Shown here piece by piece: positions 7,096 through 15,812 of a stretch of 22,139 bases of DNA (position 1 is the first letter of the stretch; the number at the start of each line of letters is the position of its first letter). The stretch lies in NCBI GenBank assembly GCA_002314945.1, contig DCHV01000056.1, positions 1 through 22,139 of the forward strand, read 5' to 3'. Both the position numbers and the translations under genes were made by a program. Origin of the DNA: Prevotellaceae bacterium UBA1743 (GTDB lineage Bacteria; Bacteroidota; Bacteroidia; Bacteroidales; Bacteroidaceae). Below the pieces are notes generated by a model, which was not told where the DNA came from, did not search any database, and was given only the letters and a program-made list of their open reading frames with translations.

Positions 7096-10000
7096 ATGGC
7101 TTTTAAGAAAGAAACAAAGGTAAAGAATAGTTTTACCAAGATAACCATTGGTCTGGCTTCTCCTGAAGAAATCCTGGAGAATTCGTTTGGCGAGGTCTTG
7201 AAACCAGAGACAATTAACTACCGCACATATAAACCCGAGCGTGACGGATTGTTTTGTGAACGTATTTTTGGTCCCACGAAAGATTATGAATGCCATTGCG
7301 GCAAATATAAGAGAATCCGTTACAAAGGAATCGTATGTGACCGTTGTGGCGTTGAGGTGACTGAGAAGAAAGTTCGTCGTGAGCGTAGCGGCCATATCTC
7401 TTTGGTTGTGCCCATTGCTCACATTTGGTATTTCCGCTCATTGCCCAATAAGATAGGTTATTTGCTCGGTTTGCCTACCAAGAAGTTGGAAGCAATCATC
7501 TACTATGAACGATATGTCGTCATTCAGCCAGGTATCTTAGGACCGAGTTCTGAAGATGATATGCGTGGTGTGGAGGAAGGAGTAGTTCGTATGAATGATA
7601 CTCTCTCTGAAGATGAGTATCTGAATCTGATGGAGAAGGTTCCTCAGAACAATGCATATTTGGATGATTCTGACCCCCAGAAGTTTATTGCTAAGATGGG
7701 AGCTGAGGCTATATATGATCTCTTGCTGAAGTTGGATCTTGACAAACTCTCCTATGAGTTGCGCGATTCTGCAAGCAAGGATTCTGCACAGCAACGGAAG
7801 AATGATGCACTCAAGCGTCTGCAGGTAGTGGAGAGTTTCCGTACCAGCCGTGAGCGTAATAAGCCAGAATGGATGATAATGCGAATTTTGCCTGTCATTC
7901 CTCCTGAATTGCGTCCTCTTGTTCCCCTGGATGGCGGACGTTTTGCTACGAGTGACTTGAATGACCTCTATCGTCGTGTCATCATCCGTAACAATCGCTT
8001 GAAGAGACTGATTGAGATTAAAGCTCCGGAGGTTATTTTGCGTAATGAAAAACGTATGTTGCAGGAGGCTGTCGATAGCTTGTTTGACAACAGTCGTAAA
8101 AGTAGTGCAGTAAAGACTGAAAGTAATCGTCCTCTAAAATCTTTGTCAGATTCACTAAAGGGAAAACAAGGTCGTTTCCGCCAGAATCTATTGGGTAAAC
8201 GTGTTGACTACTCCGCACGTTCGGTTATCGTGGTTGGCCCTGAACTCAAAATGGGTGAGTGTGGTCTTCCCAAACTGATGGCTGCAGAATTGTACAAGCC
8301 GTTTATTATTCGCAAGTTGATAGAACGCGGAATAGTAAAGACCGTGAAGAGTGCGAAGAAAATTGTAGATCGCAAGGAACCCATTGTATTTGAGATACTG
8401 GAGAATGTAATGAAAGGTCATCCTGTACTTTTGAACCGTGCTCCAACCTTGCACCGTTTAGGTATTCAGGCCTTCCAACCTAAAATGATCGAAGGAAAGG
8501 CTATTCAGCTTCATCCTTTGGCATGTACTGCATTCAATGCTGACTTTGATGGTGACCAGATGGCAGTTCACTTGCCTTTGAGCAACGAGGCAATTTTGGA
8601 AGCTCAAATTCTAATGCTCCAATCACACAATATCTTGAATCCTGCCAATGGAGCACCCATCACGGTGCCATCTCAGGACATGGTTCTTGGCCTCTATTAC
8701 ATCACCAAACTCTTGCCTGGCGCTAAGGGTGCAGGATTGCAGTTCTATGGAACAGAAGAGGCTGTCATTGCATACAATGAAAAACGTGTAGATATACATG
8801 CTCCTGTGAAGGTAATGGTGGATGATGTATTGTCCGATGGTACCATTGGTAAGAGAATGGTTGAAACAAGTGTCGGACGTGTCATCGTCAATGAAATTAT
8901 TCCAACAGAAGTCGGTTTCTTCAATGACATTATTTCTAAGAAGACCTTGCGTGGCATCATTACTGATGTGATAAAGACAGTCGGTGTAGCTCGTGCTTGT
9001 GATTTCTTGGATGGTATCAAGAATTTGGGATATCGTATGGCTTACGAAGGCGGCTTGTCTTTCAACCTTGGCGACATTATCGTGCCTGAGGAGAAAGAGG
9101 AACTGGTACGAAAGGGTAATGAAGAAATTGAGCGCATCACCATGGATTATGGTATGGGTTTCATCACCGACAAGGAACGTTACAATCAGGTAATCGATAC
9201 GTGGACGCATGTCAACAATGATTTGTCTGCCATCCTAATGAAGACTATGAAGGAAGCTGATCATGGTTTCAATGCCGTGTATATGATGCTGGATTCTGGA
9301 GCTCGTGGTAGTGCAGGACAGATTAGTCAGTTGAGTGGTATGCGTGGATTGATGGCAAAACCCCAGAAAGCAGGTGCAGAGCCTTTGACTATTGAGAATC
9401 CTATTCTTTCCAACTTTAAGGAGGGTATGAGTGTGCTTGAGTATTTTATCTCTACTCACGGTGCTCGTAAAGGTTTGGCTGATACCGCTTTGAAGACGGC
9501 CGATGCAGGATACCTTACTCGTCGTTTGGTAGATGTTAGCCACGACGTGATTATCAATGAGGAGGATTGTGGTACGTTGAGAGGTCTTGTTTGCACAGCC
9601 TTGAAGAATGGTGATGAGGTCATCAGTAGCCTCTACGATCGTATTTTGGGTCGTGTCTCTGTTCATGATATTATACATCCTACGACTGGTAAGTTAATAT
9701 GTGCTTCTGGAGAAGAAATTACAGAGGCCAAGGCACAAGAAATTGAAGATAGTCCTCTGGAGAGTGTCGAAATTCGTTCCGTGCTGACTTGCGAGAGCAA
9801 GAAGGGTGTTTGTATGAAGTGTTATGGTCGTAATTTGGCAACAAGCAGGATGGTTCAAAAGGGTGAGGCAGTCGGTGTTATTGCAGCACAGTCTATTGGT
9901 GAACCTGGTACACAGTTGACATTGCGTACATTCCATGCTGGTGGTGTGGCAGGTAATGCTGCTGCAAATGCGATGATAAAGGCAAAGTATGATAGTCGTC

Positions 10001-11412
10001 TGGAATTCGAAGAATTGCGCACTGTTGATATTACCGATGAAGAGGGTAATCCTGCCATGGTGATTGTAGGTCGTTTGACTGAAGTTCGTTTCGTGGATGT
10101 ACATACAGGTATTGTCCTTCTTACTTTGAATGTTCCCTATGGAAGCACTTTGTATAAGAAGGAAGGTGACATCGTAGCAAAAGGTGATATTGTTGCTAAG
10201 TGGGATCCCTTCAATGCTGTCATTGTAACAGAACATGCCGGTAAGGTGCAGTTTGAGGATGTGATAGAGGGTGTCAACTATCGTGTGGAATCAGATGACG
10301 CAACTGGACTTCGCGAGTTGATTGTTGTTGAATCTCATGATAAGACAAAGATACCTACCGCCCACATATTAGACGCAAATGGCGATATTCTTCATACCGT
10401 GAATTTCCCTATCGGTGGTCATATTGCTGTAGAAGATAATCAGATGGTGAAAGCTGGCCAGGTACTCATCAAGATTCCTCGTGTTGTAGGAGGTGGTGGT
10501 GATATCACTGGTGGTCTGCCTCGTGTGACGGAATTGTTCGAAGCACGTAATCCCAGCAATCCCGCTGTTGTGGCAGAAATTGATGGCGAGGTGACTATGG
10601 GCAAGTTGAAGCGTGGAAACCGTGAGATTAGCATTACGTCTAAAACAGGTGACAAACGTTCGTACTTAGTACCTCTGAGTAAGCAAATTTTGGTTCAAGA
10701 GGGCGATTATGTACGTGCTGGTATGCCACTCTCGGATGGAGCAATCACGCCTGCTGACATTTTGGCAATCAAGGGTCCTACCGCTGTTCAAGAATATATT
10801 GTCAATGAGGTTCAGGATGTGTACCGCTTGCAAGGTGTGAAAATTAACGACAAGCATTTTGAGGTGATAGTTCGCCAAATGATGCGTAAAGTTCAGATTG
10901 ATGAGCCTGGCGATACTCGTTTCTTGGAGCAACAGATTGTTGACAAATTGGAATTTGCAGAAGAGAATGACCGTATTTGGGGCAAGAAAATTGTAACAGA
11001 TGCTGGTGACTCAGAAAATATGCAGAAAGGTCAGATTGTTACGGCCCGTCGCCTTCGCGATGAGAATTCTTCTCTGAAACGTAGAGATTTGCGTATTGTT
11101 CAGGTAAGGGATGCCGTTCCTGCTACTTCTGTTCAGATTCTCCAAGGTATTACTCGTGCCGCTTTGCAGACAAGCAGTTTTATGTCTGCTGCTTCCTTCC
11201 AGGAAACCACCAAGGTGCTTAACGAAGCTGCCATTGTCGGGAAATCAGATTATCTGGAGGGTATGAAAGAGAATGTGATTTGCGGACATTTGATACCTGC
11301 AGGTACGGGCCTTCGTGAGTTTGATCGTATCGTAGTGGGAAATCGCGAAGATTACGAGCGTATTCTTGCAAACCGTAAAACTATCCTCGATTATGCTGTA
11401 GATGAAATGTAA
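7096..11412 (+). CDS. rpoC: DNA-directed RNA polymerase subunit beta'
   Basis: This 1438-residue protein is the beta' subunit. The N-terminal zinc ribbon has cysteines C66, C68, C81 and C84 (CHCGK and CDRCG). The catalytic magnesium loop NADFDGDQMAVH has D483, D485 and D487. The bridge-helix and trigger-loop region follows (GARGSAGQISQLSGMRGLMAKP, then THGARKGLADTALKTADAGY). The second zinc site is visible at CESKKGVCMKCYG. The protein is intact over its full length and slightly longer than E. coli beta' (1407). It forms an operon with rpoB. A perfect small hairpin (AACCAA/TTGGTT, 11411-11424) overlaps its stop codon, and a larger one follows. Confidence 0.98.
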   Translation: MAFKKETKVKNSFTKITIGLASPEEILENSFGEVLKPETINYRTYKPERDGLFCERIFGPTKDYECHCGKYKRIRYKGIVCDRCGVEVTEKKVRRERSGHISLVVPIAHIWYFRSLPNKIGYLLGLPTKKLEAIIYYERYVVIQPGILGPSSEDDMRGVEEGVVRMNDTLSEDEYLNLMEKVPQNNAYLDDSDPQKFIAKMGAEAIYDLLLKLDLDKLSYELRDSASKDSAQQRKNDALKRLQVVESFRTSRERNKPEWMIMRILPVIPPELRPLVPLDGGRFATSDLNDLYRRVIIRNNRLKRLIEIKAPEVILRNEKRMLQEAVDSLFDNSRKSSAVKTESNRPLKSLSDSLKGKQGRFRQNLLGKRVDYSARSVIVVGPELKMGECGLPKLMAAELYKPFIIRKLIERGIVKTVKSAKKIVDRKEPIVFEILENVMKGHPVLLNRAPTLHRLGIQAFQPKMIEGKAIQLHPLACTAFNADFDGDQMAVHLPLSNEAILEAQILMLQSHNILNPANGAPITVPSQDMVLGLYYITKLLPGAKGAGLQFYGTEEAVIAYNEKRVDIHAPVKVMVDDVLSDGTIGKRMVETSVGRVIVNEIIPTEVGFFNDIISKKTLRGIITDVIKTVGVARACDFLDGIKNLGYRMAYEGGLSFNLGDIIVPEEKEELVRKGNEEIERITMDYGMGFITDKERYNQVIDTWTHVNNDLSAILMKTMKEADHGFNAVYMMLDSGARGSAGQISQLSGMRGLMAKPQKAGAEPLTIENPILSNFKEGMSVLEYFISTHGARKGLADTALKTADAGYLTRRLVDVSHDVIINEEDCGTLRGLVCTALKNGDEVISSLYDRILGRVSVHDIIHPTTGKLICASGEEITEAKAQEIEDSPLESVEIRSVLTCESKKGVCMKCYGRNLATSRMVQKGEAVGVIAAQSIGEPGTQLTLRTFHAGGVAGNAAANAMIKAKYDSRLEFEELRTVDITDEEGNPAMVIVGRLTEVRFVDVHTGIVLLTLNVPYGSTLYKKEGDIVAKGDIVAKWDPFNAVIVTEHAGKVQFEDVIEGVNYRVESDDATGLRELIVVESHDKTKIPTAHILDANGDILHTVNFPIGGHIAVEDNQMVKAGQVLIKIPRVVGGGGDITGGLPRVTELFEARNPSNPAVVAEIDGEVTMGKLKRGNREISITSKTGDKRSYLVPLSKQILVQEGDYVRAGMPLSDGAITPADILAIKGPTAVQEYIVNEVQDVYRLQGVKINDKHFEVIVRQMMRKVQIDEPGDTRFLEQQIVDKLEFAEENDRIWGKKIVTDAGDSENMQKGQIVTARRLRDENSSLKRRDLRIVQVRDAVPATSVQILQGITRAALQTSSFMSAASFQETTKVLNEAAIVGKSDYLEGMKENVICGHLIPAGTGLREFDRIVVGNREDYERILANRKTILDYAVDEM

Positions 11413-11439
11413 CCAAGTTTGGTTGACATAATAGAAAAG

Positions 11440-11477
11440 AGAACCTCTGTGATCCTAAGAAAAGTCACAGAGGTTCT
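11440..11477 (+). terminator. Hairpin ending the rpoBC operon
   Basis: AGAACCTCTGTGA (11440-11452) pairs perfectly with TCACAGAGGTTCT (11465-11477), 13 bp with a 12-base loop. The bases after it (TGATTAAATAG) are only mildly T-rich, so termination may be partial or Rho-assisted. Its place between rpoC and the next promoter fits an operon end. Confidence 0.7.
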
Positions 11478-11525
11478 TGATTAAATAGAGCTATCCTGAA
11501 AAATCAGCCATTTTATTGGGCCGTA

Positions 11526-11557
11526 TTTCCCTGAATAGATTATTCTTCGTATCTTTG
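11526..11557 (+). promoter_or_regulatory. Bacteroidetes-type promoter for the nucleotidyltransferase operon
   Basis: The -7 element TATCTTTG (11550-11557) matches the phylum consensus TAnnTTTG. A TTTC at 11526-11529 sits 20 bases upstream, near the position expected for the -33 TTTG or TTG element. The start codon at 11579 lies 21 bases after the -7 box, so the leader would be short. The match to a known consensus is seen; activity is inferred. Confidence 0.7.
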
Positions 11558-11578
11558 CACCCGAAATTTGGAAGACGT

Positions 11579-12295
11579 ATGAAATATGCAATAATAGCAG
11601 CCGGAGAAGGCTCCCGACTAGCTCAGGAAGGTGTGCAATTGCCCAAACCCTTGGTTAGTTTATGTGGTGAACCCATGATAGATCGTTTGATTCGGATTTT
11701 TCAGTCTAATGATGCAGACTCAATTGCTATTATCGTCAATACGTTGCACCCACAAACTGAAGCTCACATCCGCGAATTGATTGCAAACGGAAAAGCGGAT
11801 GTTCCAATCGACTTAGTGGTTAAATCCACTCCAAGTAGTATGCATAGTTTCTACGAATTGGCTACATATCTGCATGATTCGGATTTTTGTTTGACTACAG
11901 TAGATACTATTTTCCGCGAAGATGAGTTTTCTGAATATATCCGGGCTTTTCAAAATAGTAATGCGGATGGAATGATGGCTGTGACAGATTTCATAGACGA
12001 TGAAAAGCCTTTGTATGTAGGTGTGGATGATATGCTAAATGTCCTTGGTTTCTTTGATGTCAAACAAGAGAAATCGAAATACATAAGTGGCGGAATTTAT
12101 TGTTTGCGGTCATCAGCTTTGAAGACATTGGATCGTTGTATTTCAGAAGGTCAAAGCAGAATGCGTAATTTCCAGAGGGGGCTCATTGTGGATCAACTAC
12201 ATTTGAGGGCTTTTCCTATGAGTAAGATTTTGGACGTTGATCATGCATCGGACATTCAAAAGGCGGAGATCTTTCTATCTGGTGACAGAAATTGA
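11579..12295 (+). CDS. Nucleotidyltransferase (NTP_transferase family), probably a sugar/polyol-phosphate cytidylyltransferase
   Basis: This 238-residue protein begins with the nucleotidyltransferase fingerprint AAGEGSRL (7-14) followed by LPKPL (21-25), which hold the NTP. A metal-type aspartate lies in TTVDT (D109), and an SGG segment lies in the acceptor half. The family joins an NTP to a phosphorylated sugar, polyol or choline, releasing pyrophosphate. No LbH repeat or second domain is present. An upstream in-frame ATG exists at 11516, but that start would overlap the promoter, so 11579 is chosen. The gene heads a + strand operon with a DUF5686 gene (10-base gap) and a PfkB kinase. The nearby CDP-alcohol phosphatidyltransferase makes CTP a likely co-substrate, but this is inference; a mannose- or glucose-1-phosphate enzyme is possible. 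Confidence 0.8.
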   Translation: MKYAIIAAGEGSRLAQEGVQLPKPLVSLCGEPMIDRLIRIFQSNDADSIAIIVNTLHPQTEAHIRELIANGKADVPIDLVVKSTPSSMHSFYELATYLHDSDFCLTTVDTIFREDEFSEYIRAFQNSNADGMMAVTDFIDDEKPLYVGVDDMLNVLGFFDVKQEKSKYISGGIYCLRSSALKTLDRCISEGQSRMRNFQRGLIVDQLHLRAFPMSKILDVDHASDIQKAEIFLSGDRN

Positions 12296-12305
12296 GTATT
12301 AAGTC

Positions 12306-14903
12306 GTGAAGAAAGTATCATATCTTTTCTTTTTGCTATGCGTTCTATTCGCATCTAAAGCATCTGCACAATTGGTACATGGCGTTGTATCAGAGGCAGG
12401 TACTGGTGAAACTTTACCTATGGTTTATGTGTATTACCAAGACGACAAATCTACTTTGGTACAGAGTGATATCAATGGTAATTACAAAATTGCTTTCAGG
12501 AAAGGAAACCTCGTTTTTTCCATGATGGGTTTCGACTCACAGATTATTAAAATCTCAGAGCCGCAGAAGCTGAATGTAAAACTTCAGGAATCTGCTTCTT
12601 CGTTGAAGGAAGTAGAGATTGTGTCAACAAAAAAGAAGAAATACACGCGTAAAAATAATCCCGCTGTGGACATGATGCGCAAGGTAATTGCTGCTAAGAC
12701 TCATTCTGATTTGAAACAGCATGATTTTCTTTCTTACATGAAGTATGAGAAGATGACTATGGCTCTGAATGAATTTACCGACAAAGTGTTTCAGGATGAC
12801 CATTTCAAACATTTCCCATTCTTGAAGGAACATGTAGAAACCTGTCCCGAAACGGGAAAACTGATTCTCCCATTGACGGTAGATGAGAAAGTGAGTCGTA
12901 TTATTTATAAAAAAGAGAGTAATACAGAGAAGTCGATTGTGTTGGGACAACGTAATGAGGGAGTAACTGATCTTATCAATACGGGTGATATATTCAACAC
13001 TATGTTGACAGATTGTTTCACGGATATAGATATATACGAAGATCAGGTAAGATTACTTCAATATCCTTTTACCAGCCCCATTAGCAATGGAGCTATCAGT
13101 TTTTATCGCTATTTTATTGTTGATACGCTTCAAGTTGATAAACAGAAGTGTTACAAGTTGGATTTTACGCCAAATAATCCTCAGGATTTCGGCTTTTCCG
13201 GATCCTTGTATGTTTTGGCTGATTCTACTTGGCGTTTAAAACGTGCTGATATTGGAATCCCCAGTCGTAGTGATGTGAATTTTGTAGAACAAATGAATAT
13301 TGTTCAGGACTTTGAGCCACTTCCCTCTGGGGAGCAGATAGTCACGAATAATAAAATGATTGTTCAAATGAAGGTAGCATCGTGGATACAGAAACTGCAA
13401 GTGGAACGAACGGTGAAATATAGCAACTGGGATTTTTCTCCCATTGCAGATCGAACCTTCAAATTCAAGGGCGACACCAAAGTGGAGAGCTCCGCCCAAA
13501 TGCGTGATGAGGAATTTTGGGAAGAGCAACGTCCTACACCTTTGACAAAAGGAGAAGACCAGATGAATCTTTTCATCAGACGTATCCAAGGTATCAGAGG
13601 TTTTAAAGAGATTTTATGGGTGGGCAAAGCTTTTGTTGAGAATTTTGTGGAGACAAGCATCTCAAGTCCCAGTAAGGTAGATATTGGTCCCATCAACACT
13701 ATGATAGGTAGCAATTTCGTAGAAGGCTTCCGATTGCGTGCAAGCGCGCAGACTACAGCAAATCTGAACAAGCATCTTTTCTTGAAAGGTTTCGTGAAAT
13801 ATGGTTTTGGCGATCAACGTTGGAAAGGTATGGGTGAGGTAACGTATTCTTTCAACAAAAAAGCCTATCTTCCACGTGAATATCCTGTGAATAATCTCAC
13901 GTTCTCTTATACAAACGATGTTATGTCCCCAAGTGACAAATTTCTTCCCACCGACAAAGATAATGTGTTTGTCGCATTGAAATGGACGTCAGTCAAACAC
14001 ATGAATTATTTCGAGCGTTTCAATCTTTTGTATGATCGTGAGTGGGAAAATGGTCTTCGTTTTAATGCTCAGTTACGCAGAGAAAGTAATGAGGGTGCTG
14101 GCCATTTGTTTTATCAGCCTCTAAATGGTGCTGTAGATCCCACTCGGGGAGATCCTTCGGTTAACCTTTCTAAGATTACTTTTTCGGAAGCCAGCATCGG
14201 ATTGAAATATCAGCCAGGAGCGACTTACATCAATACCAAGCAACGTCGTCTTCCCACCAATTTCGATTCTCCGATATTGGGGCTTAATCATACCATTGGA
14301 GTCAAGGGCGTAATGGGTGGAGATTTTGATTACAATTTTACAGAAGCTACTTTGTATAAGCGTTTTTGGCTTCATTCATGGGGTAAGTTGGATTGTATGC
14401 TAAAGGGTGGAGTACAATGGAACAAGGTGCCATATCCTTTCTTGATTTATCCAGCTGCAAATCTTAGTTATATCATGGAGGATTATACATTCAATCTGAT
14501 TGACAATATGGAATTCCTGAACGATAGATATGCATCTGCTATGATTTCGTGGGATTTGAATGGTAAGATACTCAATCGAATTCCTTTGATAAAGAAACTG
14601 AAATGGCGTGAATATATTGGCGTAAACTGTTTATGGGGAACTCTTACGGATAAGAATAATCCTTTCCTCGAATGCAATCGTAATGATGCCAATCTGTTCT
14701 ATTTTCCTGGCTCATTCCGTTCGGATGGCTCATTTCAATACAATTCCCACGTGATGAACCAAGAGAAACCATACGTTGAACTTGTAGCGGGAATACATAA
14801 TATTTTCAAGATATTCCATATAGAGTATGTGCATCGTATGAATTACATATACGAAGGTACTCATACGTGGGGTATTCGCGGTATGTTCCGTGTCACTTTC
14901 TAA
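12306..14903 (+). CDS. DUF5686 outer-membrane protein with carboxypeptidase-regulatory-like domain
   Basis: This 865-residue protein has a signal peptide (1-21, cleavage probably after SKASA), then a carboxypeptidase-D regulatory-like beta-sandwich (about 23-100: VHGVVSEAGTGETLPMVYV, then a SDINGNYKIAF turn). A long DUF5686-type region follows, ending in beta-barrel-like strands and a terminal aromatic (GMFRVTF), as outer-membrane barrels do. The family is common in Bacteroidetes and its role is not established to my knowledge. The start is GTG at 12306, chosen because the signal peptide begins there. It lies 10 bases after the nucleotidyltransferase and 17 before the kinase, so it is probably co-transcribed with both. 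It may receive or place a product of the pathway at the cell surface, which is inference. Confidence 0.85.
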   Translation: MKKVSYLFFLLCVLFASKASAQLVHGVVSEAGTGETLPMVYVYYQDDKSTLVQSDINGNYKIAFRKGNLVFSMMGFDSQIIKISEPQKLNVKLQESASSLKEVEIVSTKKKKYTRKNNPAVDMMRKVIAAKTHSDLKQHDFLSYMKYEKMTMALNEFTDKVFQDDHFKHFPFLKEHVETCPETGKLILPLTVDEKVSRIIYKKESNTEKSIVLGQRNEGVTDLINTGDIFNTMLTDCFTDIDIYEDQVRLLQYPFTSPISNGAISFYRYFIVDTLQVDKQKCYKLDFTPNNPQDFGFSGSLYVLADSTWRLKRADIGIPSRSDVNFVEQMNIVQDFEPLPSGEQIVTNNKMIVQMKVASWIQKLQVERTVKYSNWDFSPIADRTFKFKGDTKVESSAQMRDEEFWEEQRPTPLTKGEDQMNLFIRRIQGIRGFKEILWVGKAFVENFVETSISSPSKVDIGPINTMIGSNFVEGFRLRASAQTTANLNKHLFLKGFVKYGFGDQRWKGMGEVTYSFNKKAYLPREYPVNNLTFSYTNDVMSPSDKFLPTDKDNVFVALKWTSVKHMNYFERFNLLYDREWENGLRFNAQLRRESNEGAGHLFYQPLNGAVDPTRGDPSVNLSKITFSEASIGLKYQPGATYINTKQRRLPTNFDSPILGLNHTIGVKGVMGGDFDYNFTEATLYKRFWLHSWGKLDCMLKGGVQWNKVPYPFLIYPAANLSYIMEDYTFNLIDNMEFLNDRYASAMISWDLNGKILNRIPLIKKLKWREYIGVNCLWGTLTDKNNPFLECNRNDANLFYFPGSFRSDGSFQYNSHVMNQEKPYVELVAGIHNIFKIFHIEYVHRMNYIYEGTHTWGIRGMFRVTF

Positions 14904-14920
14904 TTGCTTACAGACTTGAT

Positions 14921-15802
14921 ATGACAGACATTTGTTGCATAGGCCATATTACTCACGATCGTATTATCACGCCTCAGGCAGATATTCACATGCCTGGTGG
15001 AGCCTCGTTTTATTTCACGCATGGAATTAGCCACCTGCTTCGTGATGATATCCAATACCAATTGATCACTTCTTTGGCTGACGAAGATATGCCTGCTGTA
15101 GATAAAATTCGCAGTTTGGGGATTGACGCAATTGTCTTGCCCAGTCGTCATACGGTTTACTTCGAGAATATATATGGTGAGAATCTCAATAATCGTCGTC
15201 AGAGGGTATTGGCCAAGGCAGATCCTTTTACTGTAAAATCATTACGGGATGTACACGCTCGTTATATCGTTTTGGGTAGCCTCTTGGCTGATGATTTCTC
15301 GATAGATGTGATTCGCCATCTTTCTCGACAAGGTACTCTTGTCGTAGATGCACAAGGTTACTTGCGTGAAGTGAGAGATCAACATGTATATCCCGTAGAT
15401 TGGGAGAACAAGAAAGAGGCACTCAAGTACATAGATATACTGAAAGTGAATGAGTATGAAATAGAAGTGCTTACTGGATGTAAAAACCTCCATGATGGGG
15501 CTCGGAAGTTGGCAGAGTGGGGCGTAAAGGAAGTACTTCTGACATTGGGAAGTTACGGCAGCATCATATTTGCTGATGGACAATTCTATGAGATTCCCGC
15601 ATATTGCCCTTTGAAAGTGGTTGATGCCACGGGATGTGGTGACACGTATGTGATGGGGTATGTGTTCAAACGTTCGCTAGGCGCTTCCGTATTGGAAGCA
15701 GGACGTTTTGCCGCAGCTGTATCTACCTTGAAACTGGAATATTCAGGCCCCTTCCGCGGAACTGAGGAAGAGGCCTTGAAACGTATTCCGAAAGACATGT
15801 GA
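14921..15802 (+). CDS. PfkB/ribokinase-family sugar or polyol kinase
   Basis: This 293-residue protein has the PfkB hallmarks: an N-terminal PGGAS turn (25-29), KVNEYE (175-180) with the N/E pair, TLGSYGS (208-214) and the C-terminal anion-hole signature DATGCGDTY (235-243) with catalytic base D241. The cysteine replaces the more usual alanine of GAGD. PfkB enzymes phosphorylate sugars, nucleosides and polyols such as myo-inositol. A VDAQGYLRE segment (142-150) also occurs, from memory, in some polyol and nucleoside kinases of the family. The start is ATG 14921; an upstream in-frame start at 14867 would overlap the DUF5686 gene. It is the last gene of the + strand operon and could supply the phosphorylated substrate for the nucleotidyltransferase. 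The substrate is not determined. Confidence 0.85.
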   Translation: MTDICCIGHITHDRIITPQADIHMPGGASFYFTHGISHLLRDDIQYQLITSLADEDMPAVDKIRSLGIDAIVLPSRHTVYFENIYGENLNNRRQRVLAKADPFTVKSLRDVHARYIVLGSLLADDFSIDVIRHLSRQGTLVVDAQGYLREVRDQHVYPVDWENKKEALKYIDILKVNEYEIEVLTGCKNLHDGARKLAEWGVKEVLLTLGSYGSIIFADGQFYEIPAYCPLKVVDATGCGDTYVMGYVFKRSLGASVLEAGRFAAAVSTLKLEYSGPFRGTEEEALKRIPKDM

Positions 15803-15810
15803 TTTGTCTT
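15792..15810. terminator. Small hairpin at the convergence of two operons
   Basis: AAGACA (15792-15797) pairs with TGTCTT (15805-15810) across a 7-base loop, spanning the stop codon of the kinase gene and most of the 10-base gap before the permease stop on the other strand. CTTTATT follows on the + strand. It might serve as a weak bidirectional terminator. The stem is short, so confidence is low. Confidence 0.3.
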
Positions 15811-15812
15811 CT

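Noticed and set aside
7214..9678. Long antisense frames opposite rpoC and rpoB
   Set aside because: They are shadows of strongly conserved coding sequence on the other strand and have no recognisable products.
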